From NCBI RefSeq assembly GCF_964204865.1, contig NC_135251.1, forward strand, positions 11,842,001-11,906,000: 64,000 nucleotides of DNA. The letters are read 5' to 3'. Position 1 is the stretch's first letter. Each line of letters opens with the position of its first letter. Below are positions 35,001 to 44,663 of the stretch, piece by piece. The notes beneath the pieces were generated by a model. It ran no database searches. It had not been told where the DNA came from and worked only from the letters and a program-made list of their open reading frames with translations. The stretch is from Styela clava. Taxonomy: Eukaryota > Chordata > Ascidiacea > Stolidobranchia > Styelidae. The translations under genes and the position numbers were made by a program.

Positions 35001-38000
35001 TGTGCGTATATTTAGCTTCACTGTCTAAAAGCATCTAGGGAGAGTAGATGCGTCCCTAGTGACAGGTTAGCCGCGAACTCGCTTTGCCTCCTAACATTAC
35101 CATAGAACATGAGCGTTGTGATCACAGAACGCGGATTAATTATTTATAAATTGTGATTTTGAACAACATTCGTACATTTGACCTTTGATTGTTGTATTCG
35201 CCATGGTGTGCATCATCTTCGAAGGCGATTTTGTCGTGGCCTAGGCTTTTTTATTTCCCCAAACCCACTCATTTGTACTTGATTCAATATTTCGAAAGAA
35301 GCAGATTCTTGTTAGCAGCATATGGTTAGAGACACCGCAACCCCACGCGAACACTGAAAAGATTCATAGTGAAGATACAATAAAAAATTCCCGTCTAGTC
35401 TATAGTCCAGGGCTTTCCAAACTTTTGAGCTCGCGGCCCTTGTCCAGGTTAATATTGCTAAACAGTTCGAAATATGCATTTTTGATGTTTTATTGGCAGA
35501 GCTAATTCTCAAATATTATTATACCAAATAAGAAAAACAAGCACATATTTATTCAGATTAACGTTACTCAATTATCCAGTGTAATGGGTGCGAATGCTTT
35601 TTGCTGCATAGCAAGTCCAGCCTTGCCCCAGTGTATGTTTATGCAGGCCTAAATGATGAATTGGCCACCGACGACATTGTCCTTATCTCGAATTGTTCAC
35701 TCTTATAGATCAAATTTAGCATAAGGCAGCGGTTTGTGCGACGCCAAATTATCAGAGAAAAACTCATGGCGTACCTACACGAAAATATGCTGCCTCAAAA
35801 CAAAACACAATTTTGTCATCGTTAATATGTACTTTATGTCTTTTGATGTTTTTAAACATGTAGGCCTAAGGAATAAAGGCAAAAGGTTAGCGTTTCTTTC
35901 TCATCTCCGCCAGGTTTTTCTTTGAAATGCTAAAAATATCACTCATATTTGATATTCTCGGTTCAGCAAATGAATAAACTGCAGCCTACGAAATTGCAGC
36001 ATGTACGGTTTATCTCTTATCTTACATAACAATAGATCCTACGTAACATAAATTAAACACGATAAAATGGTAAAATAAATTTGATTCATATACACATCAT
36101 TTGACAACAATGAGAAACAATAAAACATTTAGAATAATACAATATATATGTAATTTGTTTTGAGGCGCACTCAGCAAATCGCCTTCAGAAACCGCTAGCT
36201 TAACGATTAAAGCCGTCATTGTTTAGGCAAGCACCCGCAAATCGGGTCTTACGATCAGAATATGCATTGTTATGCAAGCGCCATGGTTCTACCGTGTTTC
36301 CCCGAGGATACTACCGTGCCTGAACTTTTAAAAAGGATGTCAATATAAGCGTTCGCCGTTAAAAAAGACTTAGTGGATAGCGCAACTATTGTTTTTCACT
36401 TAATCCCGTGGAAGTGCGTCGTTTCAATTTTGCTAGGGCTTCGCAAAATTTCGTGATTCGTAAACGTTCCAACCAAACCATATCTTCTACTTTTACAGAA
36501 AATTTCGTTTCGTATTCATATAAAGCAGTATTTCTACCAAGGCCCATTAAAATGCGATTTCACTGACTGTCGTTACCGTTAGGTTTTGTTTGTTTCTATA
36601 TATGATCAATACGTATTTTCACGGGTAGTCGCAACTTGAGCATATTTTTGGAGGGCGTCACAATACAATGAAGTTCGAGAACCACTGAGTCACAGTCGAT
36701 AGCAAGAAATCTTTTCTACTTTTCAAATGGTTAATAATCTATACGTGGTAGTTATTTTAAATAAAAACGTGCTATTTATAAGCAAATGGAAATCGGTATA
36801 CATATTTTGTATAAAAAAAAATCTTGGTATTCTCTATCTCAAAAATAAGCCCTAGTGTTATTTTCGAAAGAAAATTGAAGACACTGTCTTTTTTTTGGGA
36901 AAACACGGTATTATGATGATGTATGTACTCGGAATCGTGAAATTTTTGTTTTACACTATATTTAATATTTGGATTTCGCATCAAGAGTCTGAAAAAGTAC
37001 AATTAATATGGTACTTTGTGTAAAATTGGTGTTCTCTTTGCGGCCCCTAAAATTCGTTTCGCAGCCCCTAGTTTGGGAAGCCCTGCTATAGCACATAACG
37101 CGTAATGATCCGAAATCTATTGATTTGAGGTAGGGTTTGATGATTTAAAGTTTTCTATTTTCGTATTTTGAAGGGAGCTGGATGGACCATATTAATTTTA
37201 AAAATTAGGTTCCAAACAGTACAACAGAGCAGTACAAATTTTTGCAATACCACGATTTGTTATATTTATCCAGTCCACCGTATTTAACCGGTATATAAGT
37301 TTTGTTCCCATACAGACGGCTAAAAGGCGGGCACCTCTGGGATATCATATCAGTTTTCGTTATCAAACTCATATCTCAAATTAAACATGTATATATGATA
37401 CTAATGTATTAAACGTTTAAGCCTCGAGATCTCTTAAGACCCCTACATCAACCTTGGCCGTAGATTATCATGTATTAGAACCATGACAACTGGAAGTAAA
37501 GTAACATTTGCAGCTGTCCAAATAGCTGCACTATGTTTTGCACTGAACAGTTTTTCCAGCACACGCCTGCAGTTAGTTATATATCGATCCTATAGGCCAC
37601 GACCTCCCATGTGTCTATGTAACAAGGTTGACTAGATATGACTCCTTTCAAAACGAAAGTAGTTTGTCATGGCATGGCCGTGATTTACGTAATAGAACCA
37701 GTCCATTCCATTCACACTCGATGAGAAAAAGACATTAATTTGGCAGCATTTCCCTCGGGATTCTTATGGCGTTTGCATTTGCACTATCGATAGTTTAAAT
37801 TTATTTCGAATGAAAAGCCGCAACTGATGACAAATTGAATTCCGCTGGGAGTGGTATTTCAGTTAATAAAGCTTTTTATAGTGTTGGAAACTTTAAGCTA
37901 AGCTTCAAATTTTAATAATAAATAATGTTTAAATATTTTCGAATTGCGTCAAGAAAATAATCAACGGATCATGAGATGATTTGATTTTCTAATGCACCGG

Positions 38001-38805
38001 AAAGATAACAGTCCGCTTAAAATAAATTCTCCACTACGGCAGCATGTTTGAATGACGAAATTTTGGTACTCCGTAGTGTGTGTACCAGGTTAGGGTGAGA
38101 CCATAATTTTATTCCGATTTTCCTTATAGTTCTATTACGAGTTCGGGGACTGTCTGTGCCAAGTGAATATACCCCCTGCCCATAGGTGTCAGTCCCTTTA
38201 CACAACTTGATGTATAATAGACGAACAAAATTAGTTACCTCCATATTGGAACACATACTTCATTTCAATGCGTGGGTTCAGAAAATATATCTTATTCAAT
38301 GCGGGAATCACTGATAATAAGTGAGTTTCAATGAATAACATGAAAAATATTCGTTTGAATAAACGTTTACTTCCAAGAAGGGGGTTTTGTACTTAGTAAT
38401 ATATGAAATGATTTCGTTACTTTTTTTTGACTCATTGCTCATCACTTATTGATTCCAATTCAATAATAATTACCATGAAAGTAGCAGAATATGTTGCGAT
38501 TCTCCAATTCTATCTTACAAATGATAAGTAGGAAGATACTGAATCAAATATTTCATGTTTGACATATTTCACATGAATTACCGGCCTTGGGTGGAGTCGC
38601 TAACATGGATGTTAGCCCAACTAAGTTACCGCGTGAATCATGAACAGTACATATTCTCGTTTCACTCATAAGCATTACATGTTCACATCTCTGTTCAGAT
38701 GAAAGAAGCGAAAATTTGAAAAAGCAAAAAAAGATGGAAAAGGCTCAAGCTGCATCAGAAGAAGCAAATCTTAAAGATAATGCAGTCGATGACAATGTAG
38801 TTTAA
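29088..38805 (+). CDS. STUM: SPEC3/Stum-family membrane protein, 176 aa, three exons
   Basis: Exons 29088-29331, 33021-33200 and 38699-38805 join in frame (531 bases, TAA 38803-38805). Both introns split codons with GT-AG ends. The first ATG is at 29088; an in-frame stop lies upstream at 29043. Residues 1-57 are charged and probably cytoplasmic. AIPRVQVPIAWLVLFFNVFL then PGTGTLILSLFSLCG is the family signature and first hydrophobic segment (about 64-92). A second spans about 104-133 (FLINLLTAFLQMITAVIIIG, WIWSVYWGM). The tail (142-176) is a charged helix, KKQKKMEKAQAASEEA. Stum is needed for mechanical sensing in Drosophila proprioceptors; SPEC3 was first described in sea urchin ciliated ectoderm. 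Function here is inferred from the family. AATAAA at 39341 may end the transcript, which would place a hAT-like element in the 3' UTR. Confidence 0.84.
29332..33020 (+). other. Intron 1 of the Stum gene (3.7 kb)
   Basis: Mostly AT-rich unique DNA. The 32657-32970 part is a relic of the long-inverted-repeat element found intact at 56429-56862. No nested gene was recognised. Confidence 0.5.
32657..32970. repeat. Family F element relic (TTACGTCA inverted ends)
   Basis: TACGTCATCCAAAAATTACG at the left and GTGACGTAATTTTTGAACGA at the right are inverted. Beyond the right end, GAGGGTTAGGAATGG and AAAAATTTTGTTGA parallel the outer parts of the intact copy at 56429-56862. Confidence 0.6.
33295..33494 (+). 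repeat. Family B MITE copy 5
   Basis: In Stum intron 2. GGTACTCCCTTAGTTTGTGT to CACACTTCCGGAGCGCC, with AAGGCCATAATTTTATTCCG and TACCCCCTGCCCATAG inside. Confidence 0.75.
33528..33835. repeat. hAT-like element, TAGGGCTGGGCA family
   Basis: Right end AAAATGCCCAGCCCTA is the inverse of a TAGGGCTGGGCATTTT start; the left end TAGGGCTTCTTGTTTCGAGG is diverged. ATTCTGAAATCATCCAG matches, inverted, the element at 52251-52622. Flanks AGTTCGAG and ATTCAAAG match 5-6 of 8. Confidence 0.55.
34645..34858 (-). repeat. Family B MITE copy 6
   Basis: Reverse copy: GGTGCTCCATAAGTGTGTGT to CACACACTAGTACGGGATTACC. The interior has GGCAGGGGGTATATTCACTT and CGAACTCGTAATAGAACTAA. Confidence 0.75.
35727..36197. 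repeat. hAT-like element nested inside the preceding one
   Basis: Left CAGCGGTTTGTGCGACGCCA, right TCAGAAACCGCTA. Flanks GCATAAGG and GCTTAACG match 6 of 8. The interior matches 7013-7328 (AAATTATCAGAGAAAAACTC, GCGTACCTACACG, GCACTCAGCAAATCGCC). Confidence 0.6.
36291..36911. repeat. Family E element, nested
   Basis: TACCGTGTTTCCCCGAGGAT at the left and TTTTGGGAAAACACGGTA at the right. ATAAGCCCTAGTGTTATTTT inside is shared with 48103-48512. Whether both ends belong to one insertion is uncertain. Confidence 0.5.
37086..38064 (+). other. Stum intron 2, part without recognised elements
   Basis: AT-rich; no exon or repeat family was recognised. Confidence 0.3.
38065..38262 (+). repeat. Family B MITE copy 7
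   Basis: GGTACTCCGTAGTGTGTGTA at the left, ATTGGAACACATACTTCA at the right, with TACCCCCTGCCCATAGGTGT inside. It lies 440 bases before the last Stum exon. Confidence 0.72.
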
Positions 38806-39066
38806 TTGTCAACACCAATCCAATGACACAAGAACATTTTAGCCTGTCCGTCCAGTACACCCGAATTGCACGCATGTCAAACATGCAGAACTGCCTTACC
38901 ACAGTCCGTTCTTGAATCTGAGAACATAGCAGCGATTAGTGCTTCCAAATACTTGACTTCAGCATGAATATCCTGCCCTGCATAACATGTATCTCTATGC
39001 TCGGAAGAAGATGGAATCTTCTGGAAAAGTTCTGCAGCAAAAATTACTGTGTGATATATATTAGCG

Positions 39067-39318
39067 CTGGGGTTCTCAAACTTTTAGTGTTCTGGAGCCC
39101 GTGAGGACAATCATTTACGAAGCCTCACGATAAATTTATAAAAATAAAAATTTGCCACATTTCGACGCTACCGTTGTCAAATTTCATTAATGACGTTATT
39201 GCTCATTTGGACAGTTACAAAATTAGCCTATAGTCAGTGTTTTAATAAGTAAACGAATAGTTCGCGGAGCCTCTCGGTTCGTCTCATGGAGCCCCATGGA
39301 GCACATTGAGAACCAATG
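39067..39318. mobile_element. hAT-like non-autonomous element with perfect 8-base duplication
   Basis: 252 bases flanked by TATTAGCG (39059-39066 and 39319-39326). Left CTGGGGTTCTCAAACTTTTA, right CACATTGAGAACCAATG; GGTTCTCAA is the shared inverted core. Inner GGAGCCCGTGAGG and CATGGAGCCCCATGGAGC mirror. It is possibly within the Stum 3' UTR. Confidence 0.8.
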
Positions 39319-39326
39319 TATTAGCG

Positions 39327-41070
39327 CATTGCTGAAATTAAATAAATTCGGCATAAAGGCGTTTTTACACATATATAGCATGAAGATGACGACAAAAATT
39401 CATATAAATAAAAATAACATAATCTCTTTCCACGAAAAACAAGATCACGAAAGCTCATAAATATACTTGATATTTTGTGGAAAGAGATTATGTTATTATT
39501 ATTTATCTTTATAATACTATCTCAGTCACGCATCCTTGTGGCAACAGCCACATACAGATCCGGAATAGAAAGTAAACAAAGAGAAAGGACCTGCAGTTTC
39601 AATTCACCCCCAAAATTCATATGTTGAATTCTTCAGACGACAAAATTCTCATGAATTTGTTTTTAAATTCTTTACTATTGAAGTCAATGGTCTGCGTTCG
39701 AAATTTTTCAAAGTTTTGCTATAAAAACAGCAGCTGTTTTGAGGGTCTCGATGTAAACCAAGAGCTAATCATTTTAGAAGACGAAACGAAAAGAATTTAT
39801 TCTTCGAATTGAACATCCATTCATTGAAATGTCGCACCCAACGAGAAACAAAAGAATTCGTTTATTTACAATTTGGCATGCACGGACGTTCTTTCCCCGC
39901 GCAGCAGTAGGCTACGGCAATTTCGTGCAGATATGTGGAATAGTAGCAGACATCGATTTTTGTAAGTCCCTTCTGAAAATTTAATGAGTCTCATCGATCA
40001 GAGGATTTCAATCCCCGTCGTGTTTTACTTGCGCCTTCACAGACATGTTTTCGTATTTTCGTCTCGACAATAGTTCTTTGTTTGTATTTATTATTTTTTT
40101 GTTGTTTTGTGAGCAATGACGACACCCGAGGGTAGAGTTGTATGCCCCAATGACATTTCCGAATAATTTGAAAAACGGAAATAACTTCCGACAAACATAA
40201 ACCAATAGAACAGCCCCGCACCTGATTTTTAGGAAAAAATTTTCTGAAGTCATGACCTTGTCGGGTTATTTTGAATAATACAAGGAAATCATAACGTATC
40301 GTTAATTTCGAATTAAATTTATATTTGATCCAAAATATTTGAAAGCAAAGCATATATACATTCAGCATAGTAGTCATATAAACATAGTTTAGTATCATTG
40401 TACTTTTAATCAACGCATCGCCGTGATTATCAAAAAAACAACATAATTATTATTTGATTCTTCGACTCGTGATGTTTCATGGTAAGGCGAAACCTGAGGC
40501 GAACGCTTTAGCGTCGCACTAATCAATATGTAACTCGTGCTATATTTGCCTATTTCTTCATTATTTTTATGAAATGTTATTTTTTATTATTGAAAGTCTC
40601 TATACGTCTTCGTTTTTATAATGTATTTATTATCATTATATTGTGCCCCTACACATTTTGCCATGCTTAAAAGGCTATTAGATTACTTTGCTTCTATTTC
40701 AACACAGTAATATTTTTAAATTGGATGAAACAGCGTGCACCATAGGTTCGCCATGCTTGATTTGGTATTGTGTTTAACACCTGTGTATTTTTGTAGCCAC
40801 CCGAAAGTCGTATTCGTTTTCTTGTTTCGATTTCTTCGGATTTGAATTATTAATTAAATTCTGATATATATTAAATAGAGCTTTCTATGGGGAAATTCAC
40901 CGAACCACAGTCGGGATAGAGGCAGCCTTTTTAAAAATTGTACTGATCTAACCTATTACACGCGTACCATACCGGTCTTTTTACCAAGTTAAAAAATAGA
41001 AATGTTTAATAGTGAAAATCGCTGCATTCAAGCCAACTTTAGCAGTTACTAATACCGTATAAGGATTTTT
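39327..41070. other. Intergenic, no confident gene
   Basis: A 140-residue minus-strand frame at 39991-40413 and a 63-residue plus-strand frame at 39621-39812 show no domains or splice context. 39418-39500 contains an inverted repeat (AACATAATCTCTTTCCAC and GTGGAAAGAGATTATGTT). Confidence 0.35.
39417..39495. repeat. Short inverted repeat (hairpin-forming)
   Basis: AACATAATCTCTTTCCAC at 39417-39434 pairs with GTGGAAAGAGATTATGTT at 39478-39495. The 43-base spacer carries no coding. It may be a foldback relic. Confidence 0.6.
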
Positions 41071-41272
41071 GATACTTCCGTAGTGTGTTTACCAGGTTAG
41101 GCCATGATTTTATTCCGATTTTTCCTATTTTAGTTGTATTACGAGTTCGGTGACTGCCTTGTTGTGAATATACCCCCTGTCCATAGGTTTCAGTCCCTTT
41201 ACACAACTTGATGTAAAGTGGGCGAACAAAATTAGTTATCTCCATATTGGTACACACACTTCCGAAGCGCCA
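41071..41272 (+). repeat. Family B MITE copy 8
   Basis: GATACTTCCGTAGTGTGTTT to CACACTTCCGAAGCGCC. TAGGCCATGATTTTATTCCG and ATACCCCCTGTCCATAGG inside. Confidence 0.75.
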
Positions 41273-41700
41273 AAATTTTTACATAAATTTGCTCGAAGTT
41301 ACGGGTGGCCACTGAAATAAAAAGAACTACTGAAAGTACCTAGAATTATGGCGAGGAATTACGCGTTAATTAGAACCCATTGGCCCTGGATTTGCATGTT
41401 TAGGGTCAGTACGATCATGGAAACAACTATATGAAGTAGTAAATTTCACATTTTAATAAACTACCCTTGACTGAAAGCTTTCTCAAATACGTAGACGCAA
41501 CTTAATAATTCCTTTTGTACGTGCTTTTAATGGCACACATTTACACAGCTGCACTTTAAGCAAGGCTCTATACAAAGTGGTCACTGGTATAAAGGGAGGC
41601 TTTTACGCCGTGAAAGCTTGATTCAAATTGAGCATTACAAGTATGGTAAGAAATTTCAAAAGAGACAGACAACTCTCTAAACAGGGACCATTCGGTAATT

Positions 41701-42006
41701 TCAGATCGCCTCATCGCGAAATTTGGGTGAAAATAATATGATGATTGATTCAAATGACAGCATTATCCCGACCGATTGAAAATTTCGAATAATAAAGTGA
41801 CAGTCGCTTGAGACTACTATTCCACCAGGCACATCGCTAATCGCATTTGAGGTTATGGTCTTGACATGAGGTAAATCTTTCACGAATAAGCCTTTGTAAC
41901 TTTGCTCGAAGCAAATTGTGGCATTTACATTCGATGTGCAGTTATTACAATCTTCGAAAACTATTATATGCTCTTCTCTGCCACCTGTCGGAGTAGATAA
42001 ACCTGG
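41701..42006 (-). CDS. Orphan terminal exon, unrecognised cysteine-containing product
   Basis: On the minus strand a good acceptor (CGCATTCTTATTTGCAG) precedes a 101-codon open frame in phase 0 ending TGA at 41701-41703. It reads PGLSTPTGGREEHIIVFEDC, then NNCTSNVNATICFEQSYKG, a DLPHVKTITSNAISDVPGG block, SSDCHFIIRNF and a hydrophobic LSFESIIILFSP. Four cysteines and three N-glycosylation-like sites (NCT, NAT and similar) suggest an extracellular segment. The base pattern looks coding, but no upstream exon or poly(A) signal was paired with it, so it may be a pseudogene fragment. No family was recognised. Confidence 0.35.
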   Translation of the reverse strand, partial: PGLSTPTGGREEHIIVFEDCNNCTSNVNATICFEQSYKGLFVKDLPHVKTITSNAISDVPGGIVVSSDCHFIIRNFQSVGIMLSFESIIILFSPKFRDEAI

Positions 42007-42683
42007 CTGCAAATAAGAATGCGGTGGTTACATATATATATATATATCCAAGCTGACTTTGGCAAGTTTTTATAAACGTCGGAGTCATATTTTTTATCTC
42101 TCGCGAGTGAAAATTTTACATATTAGAATTCTAATGAAAGTAAAGTGATCGTAGTCCGAATTGCATTAAGTTGACTTCTCAACAGACAATCAAAAATAGC
42201 TTGCATATGACGAAGTCAAAATTTAATTTTCTTGGAATTTGTCGAAACAAAATTGTCATCTACCTGGAGTCAGAATCGAGCAGAAGTCGCATTTTAATAG
42301 TTATGTGGGTTGGGTATCATTTTTCCGCGACTCGTGAGCTCTTTGAGCTATTCTCCCCAGATTTTCCTGTTAGGGGTGGGTTGATATTTTTCTATTAGCG
42401 ACAAGACTATTTGTATAAAAAGTGTTATGTTTGTGGCCTACCATCTGCACTGGTGTTAACGCCACTTTATAAGTATTCAAATACAATTATATTCAAGTTT
42501 GGAATGAAACTATGGTGTCACACTTCAAAATGATTAGGGCGGGTCAACCTCCTATAGGTCGTGAGGGCTTTTGTGGGGAAATCACTGACTCTGTATATAC
42601 CAGAATAGAGTATCACTTATTACATTCGGTTCTGATAGCGACGATACCAAACCTACGATCAAAAGCAAAAATCGGTATATGAT

Positions 42684-42689
42684 TTTATT
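42684..42689 (-). terminator. Candidate poly(A) signal for the minus-strand TSSK gene
   Basis: TTTATT on the plus strand, AATAAA on the minus strand, about 120 bases beyond the alternative stop. No better signal lies nearer 43399. Confidence 0.4.
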
Positions 42690-42807
42690 TCATTTGAGGA
42701 CAAAGTGCATCGTTACAAGGTTGCAACATATGAACATAAAATGATAGAAAGCTCGTAAAACTTAATTAGTATATTGCACAAACACAAGAGACTTCCATGT
42801 TGTCCGT

Positions 42808-42824
42808 CTAGGATTTTGACGACC
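42808..42824 (-). CDS. Possible alternative last coding exon of the minus-strand TSSK gene
   Basis: A strong acceptor (TTTTTCTTTTTTCTCAG, minus strand) ends just before 42824. The TSSK gene has a donor-like GCCG|GTATGT at 43407/43406. Splicing the two would replace the final Met-stop with SSKS and TAG at 42808-42810. AATAAA (minus, 42684-42689) follows at a suitable distance. Transcript evidence would decide. Confidence 0.4.
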
Positions 42825-43398
42825 CTGAGAAAAAAGAAAAAAAAACGTAATAAAAATTTTAAAACATTGAGTGATTACTAAAGCTTTCATCAGGTAAAAT
42901 ATTGATGTATGCAAAAATAAATTTCGTCGAAAAAGGAAAACAGATCCTGACACGAAATTCTGTTTCATGGGATTATCAATAGTTTCATATCAAATTTGAA
43001 CTACTTTTGAATACAAACATTTTGCAACAATTTCTTTTTTTTGTCAAGTAAAATATTTGAATCTTACTTAATATTGGATGGTATCACTGGTTTGCTGTAG
43101 GTAGAACATTTCCAGATTCGATATGAAATAAATCGGGGTTAAAAATTCAAAAAACAAAAAAATTGTTGACACATTCATAATCGGATCATTTTAAGCGTTT
43201 TACATGTACGATATTCCGGTAGTGGTAAAGCTATAATTCTCAGTTTCAGCCTACAAAAATGACACTGCATACAACTCTATTCAGTTGTTATAATTTAAAT
43301 TCTGCCTATAGACAAAAATTACACAATTCTATTGAATTGCGTATTTAATGAAAACTCCTCCGTTTTGATAAACATTTTATATTGATTGTAAAAAACCT

Positions 43399-44286
43399 TC
43401 ACATACCGGCTGTTGGCTTAACGTCAAATCGTCCTTCAGCACATCTTTTCACCCAACCGTGCTCTTTTATTTTCGGCAAAGTGTAACGTTGTTCGAGATT
43501 GAAGTTTAAAATCTTGAGTAGAAGATCTTTCAAATCAGTAGCAAGAGTATTTACCACGCTTCGTGGGATGTGCAAAGGTGCTTTTTGGTCTGACAGAAGA
43601 GTTTTAATATTTCCATCTCTAAACGGCATTGATGAGCAACTCATAATGTACAAAATAACTCCTAAACTCCAGATATCTGCAATGACGCCTTTATACGGCA
43701 TTCCTTGTAGCAATTCCGGAGCAGCGTATGCAGCACTTCCACAATATGTTTTGCTCTTTTCCATTGGACCTATGGTACGAGCGAATCCGAAGTCAGCAAT
43801 CTTGGCAGAGTTTCTCTTGCTTAGAAGGACATTTTCACACTTCAAATCTCTGTGAACAATCCCGTTTTTGTGTAAATACTCGACGCCCGTGCACATTTCT
43901 CGAAAATATTTACTCGATTCTTGATCTTTCAGTGGACCCTTCAGACGTACATGTTGCAGAAGATCTCCATGGCCAGCCCATTCAAGACAGATATAAACTT
44001 TGCCACCTAGTTCGAAAGATTCATATCTTCTAATAATGTTTGGATGATCAATTTTTTCTATAATTTCCAACTCCCGCGGTAAAAATTTCTCTTTGAAATC
44101 CGAAGGGGCAGTTTTCTTGTTGATTATTTTTAAAGCTACTTTGATTCCCGCTTTCTCTCCTGGTCGCACCCATGTCGCTATTTTCACCTTTGAATAAGTT
44201 CCCTCGCCCAGCTCAGTTCCAACGGTGTAACCTCGTCTTTGCAGGAGAGCTTCATCGCTAGAGAACAGGGCCCTCAATTTGCCCAT
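43399..44286 (-). CDS. TSSK: Testis-specific serine/threonine kinase (TSSK family), 295 aa
   Basis: TSSK kinases phosphorylate proteins needed for spermatid development. The single open frame from ATG at 44286 has a complete kinase domain. Glycine loop GEGTYS is 27-32 and ATP lysine K53 lies in VALKIINKK. The helix-C glutamate is in FLPRELEII (E72), HRDLKCEN is 145-152, DFG 165-167, activation-loop SKTYCGSAAYAAPE with T180, and APE 189-191. IADIWSLGVILYIMSCSSMP and EHGWVKRC complete the C-lobe. FLPREL and the CGSAAYAAPE loop are TSSK hallmarks. Length fits the short TSSK members. All catalytic residues are present, so an active enzyme is expected. It is transcribed away from a second TSSK gene starting 377 bases away. 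The C-terminus may be spliced (donor at 43406), changing only the last residues. Confidence 0.9.
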   Translation of the reverse strand: MGKLRALFSSDEALLQRRGYTVGTELGEGTYSKVKIATWVRPGEKAGIKVALKIINKKTAPSDFKEKFLPRELEIIEKIDHPNIIRRYESFELGGKVYICLEWAGHGDLLQHVRLKGPLKDQESSKYFREMCTGVEYLHKNGIVHRDLKCENVLLSKRNSAKIADFGFARTIGPMEKSKTYCGSAAYAAPELLQGMPYKGVIADIWSLGVILYIMSCSSMPFRDGNIKTLLSDQKAPLHIPRSVVNTLATDLKDLLLKILNFNLEQRYTLPKIKEHGWVKRCAEGRFDVKPTAGM

Positions 44287-44663
44287 ATTAAGCGGTCCAC
44301 TACAAAATTAACATTGCCTCAGGTTATCCCTGGCATAGGAACCTTAACTTTAGCTTGTCCTTAGCTTCTTTGAAATTCAATGGATATTTACTAGAGATCT
44401 GCATTTTACTGTGCTACAAACTTTCTGTTGTTACGCAATAAACCTTTTCCCTCATAGCATTGTGACATAACAGGGAAGCCTCCTAATCGTGTTGAAAGAA
44501 GCTCATAGTTTACGATTAACATGTCCAAGATAAGGTAGCATATATAATAGGATTTTTTATTTTATGTATCGTGGCGGCCTTACATTAAGGTTACCTCGCC
44601 CATAAAGAAATATGGGTTCGTGTGTTTATTTAGTCGTTATTTGAGGGGTGTAGTCTCTGTAGA
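44287..44663. promoter_or_regulatory. Shared divergent promoter region of the two TSSK genes
   Basis: 377 bases separate the two start codons, so both leaders and promoters must overlap here unless distant 5' exons exist. No TATA box in a convincing place, no repeat element. A TTATGTATCGTGGCGGCC block near 44561 is the only GC-richer patch. Confidence 0.55.

Larger units (their letters stand above)
35408..37085. mobile_element. Composite hAT-like element with nested insertions
   Basis: 1678 bases. Left end CAGGGCTTTCCAAACTTTTG, right end TAGTTTGGGAAGCCCTG, clear inverted repeats with GCGGCCC and GCAGCCCC just inside. Flanks CTATAGTC (35400-35407) and CTATAGCA (37086-37093) match 6 of 8. Two other elements lie inside. 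No transposase frame seen. Confidence 0.68.

Noticed and set aside
39991-40413. 140-residue minus-strand frame
   Set aside because: Longest frame in its gap, but no domain, no splice context and within chance expectation at this base composition.
43499-44033. Plus-strand frames of 118 and 101 residues
   Set aside because: Shadows of the minus-strand TSSK gene.
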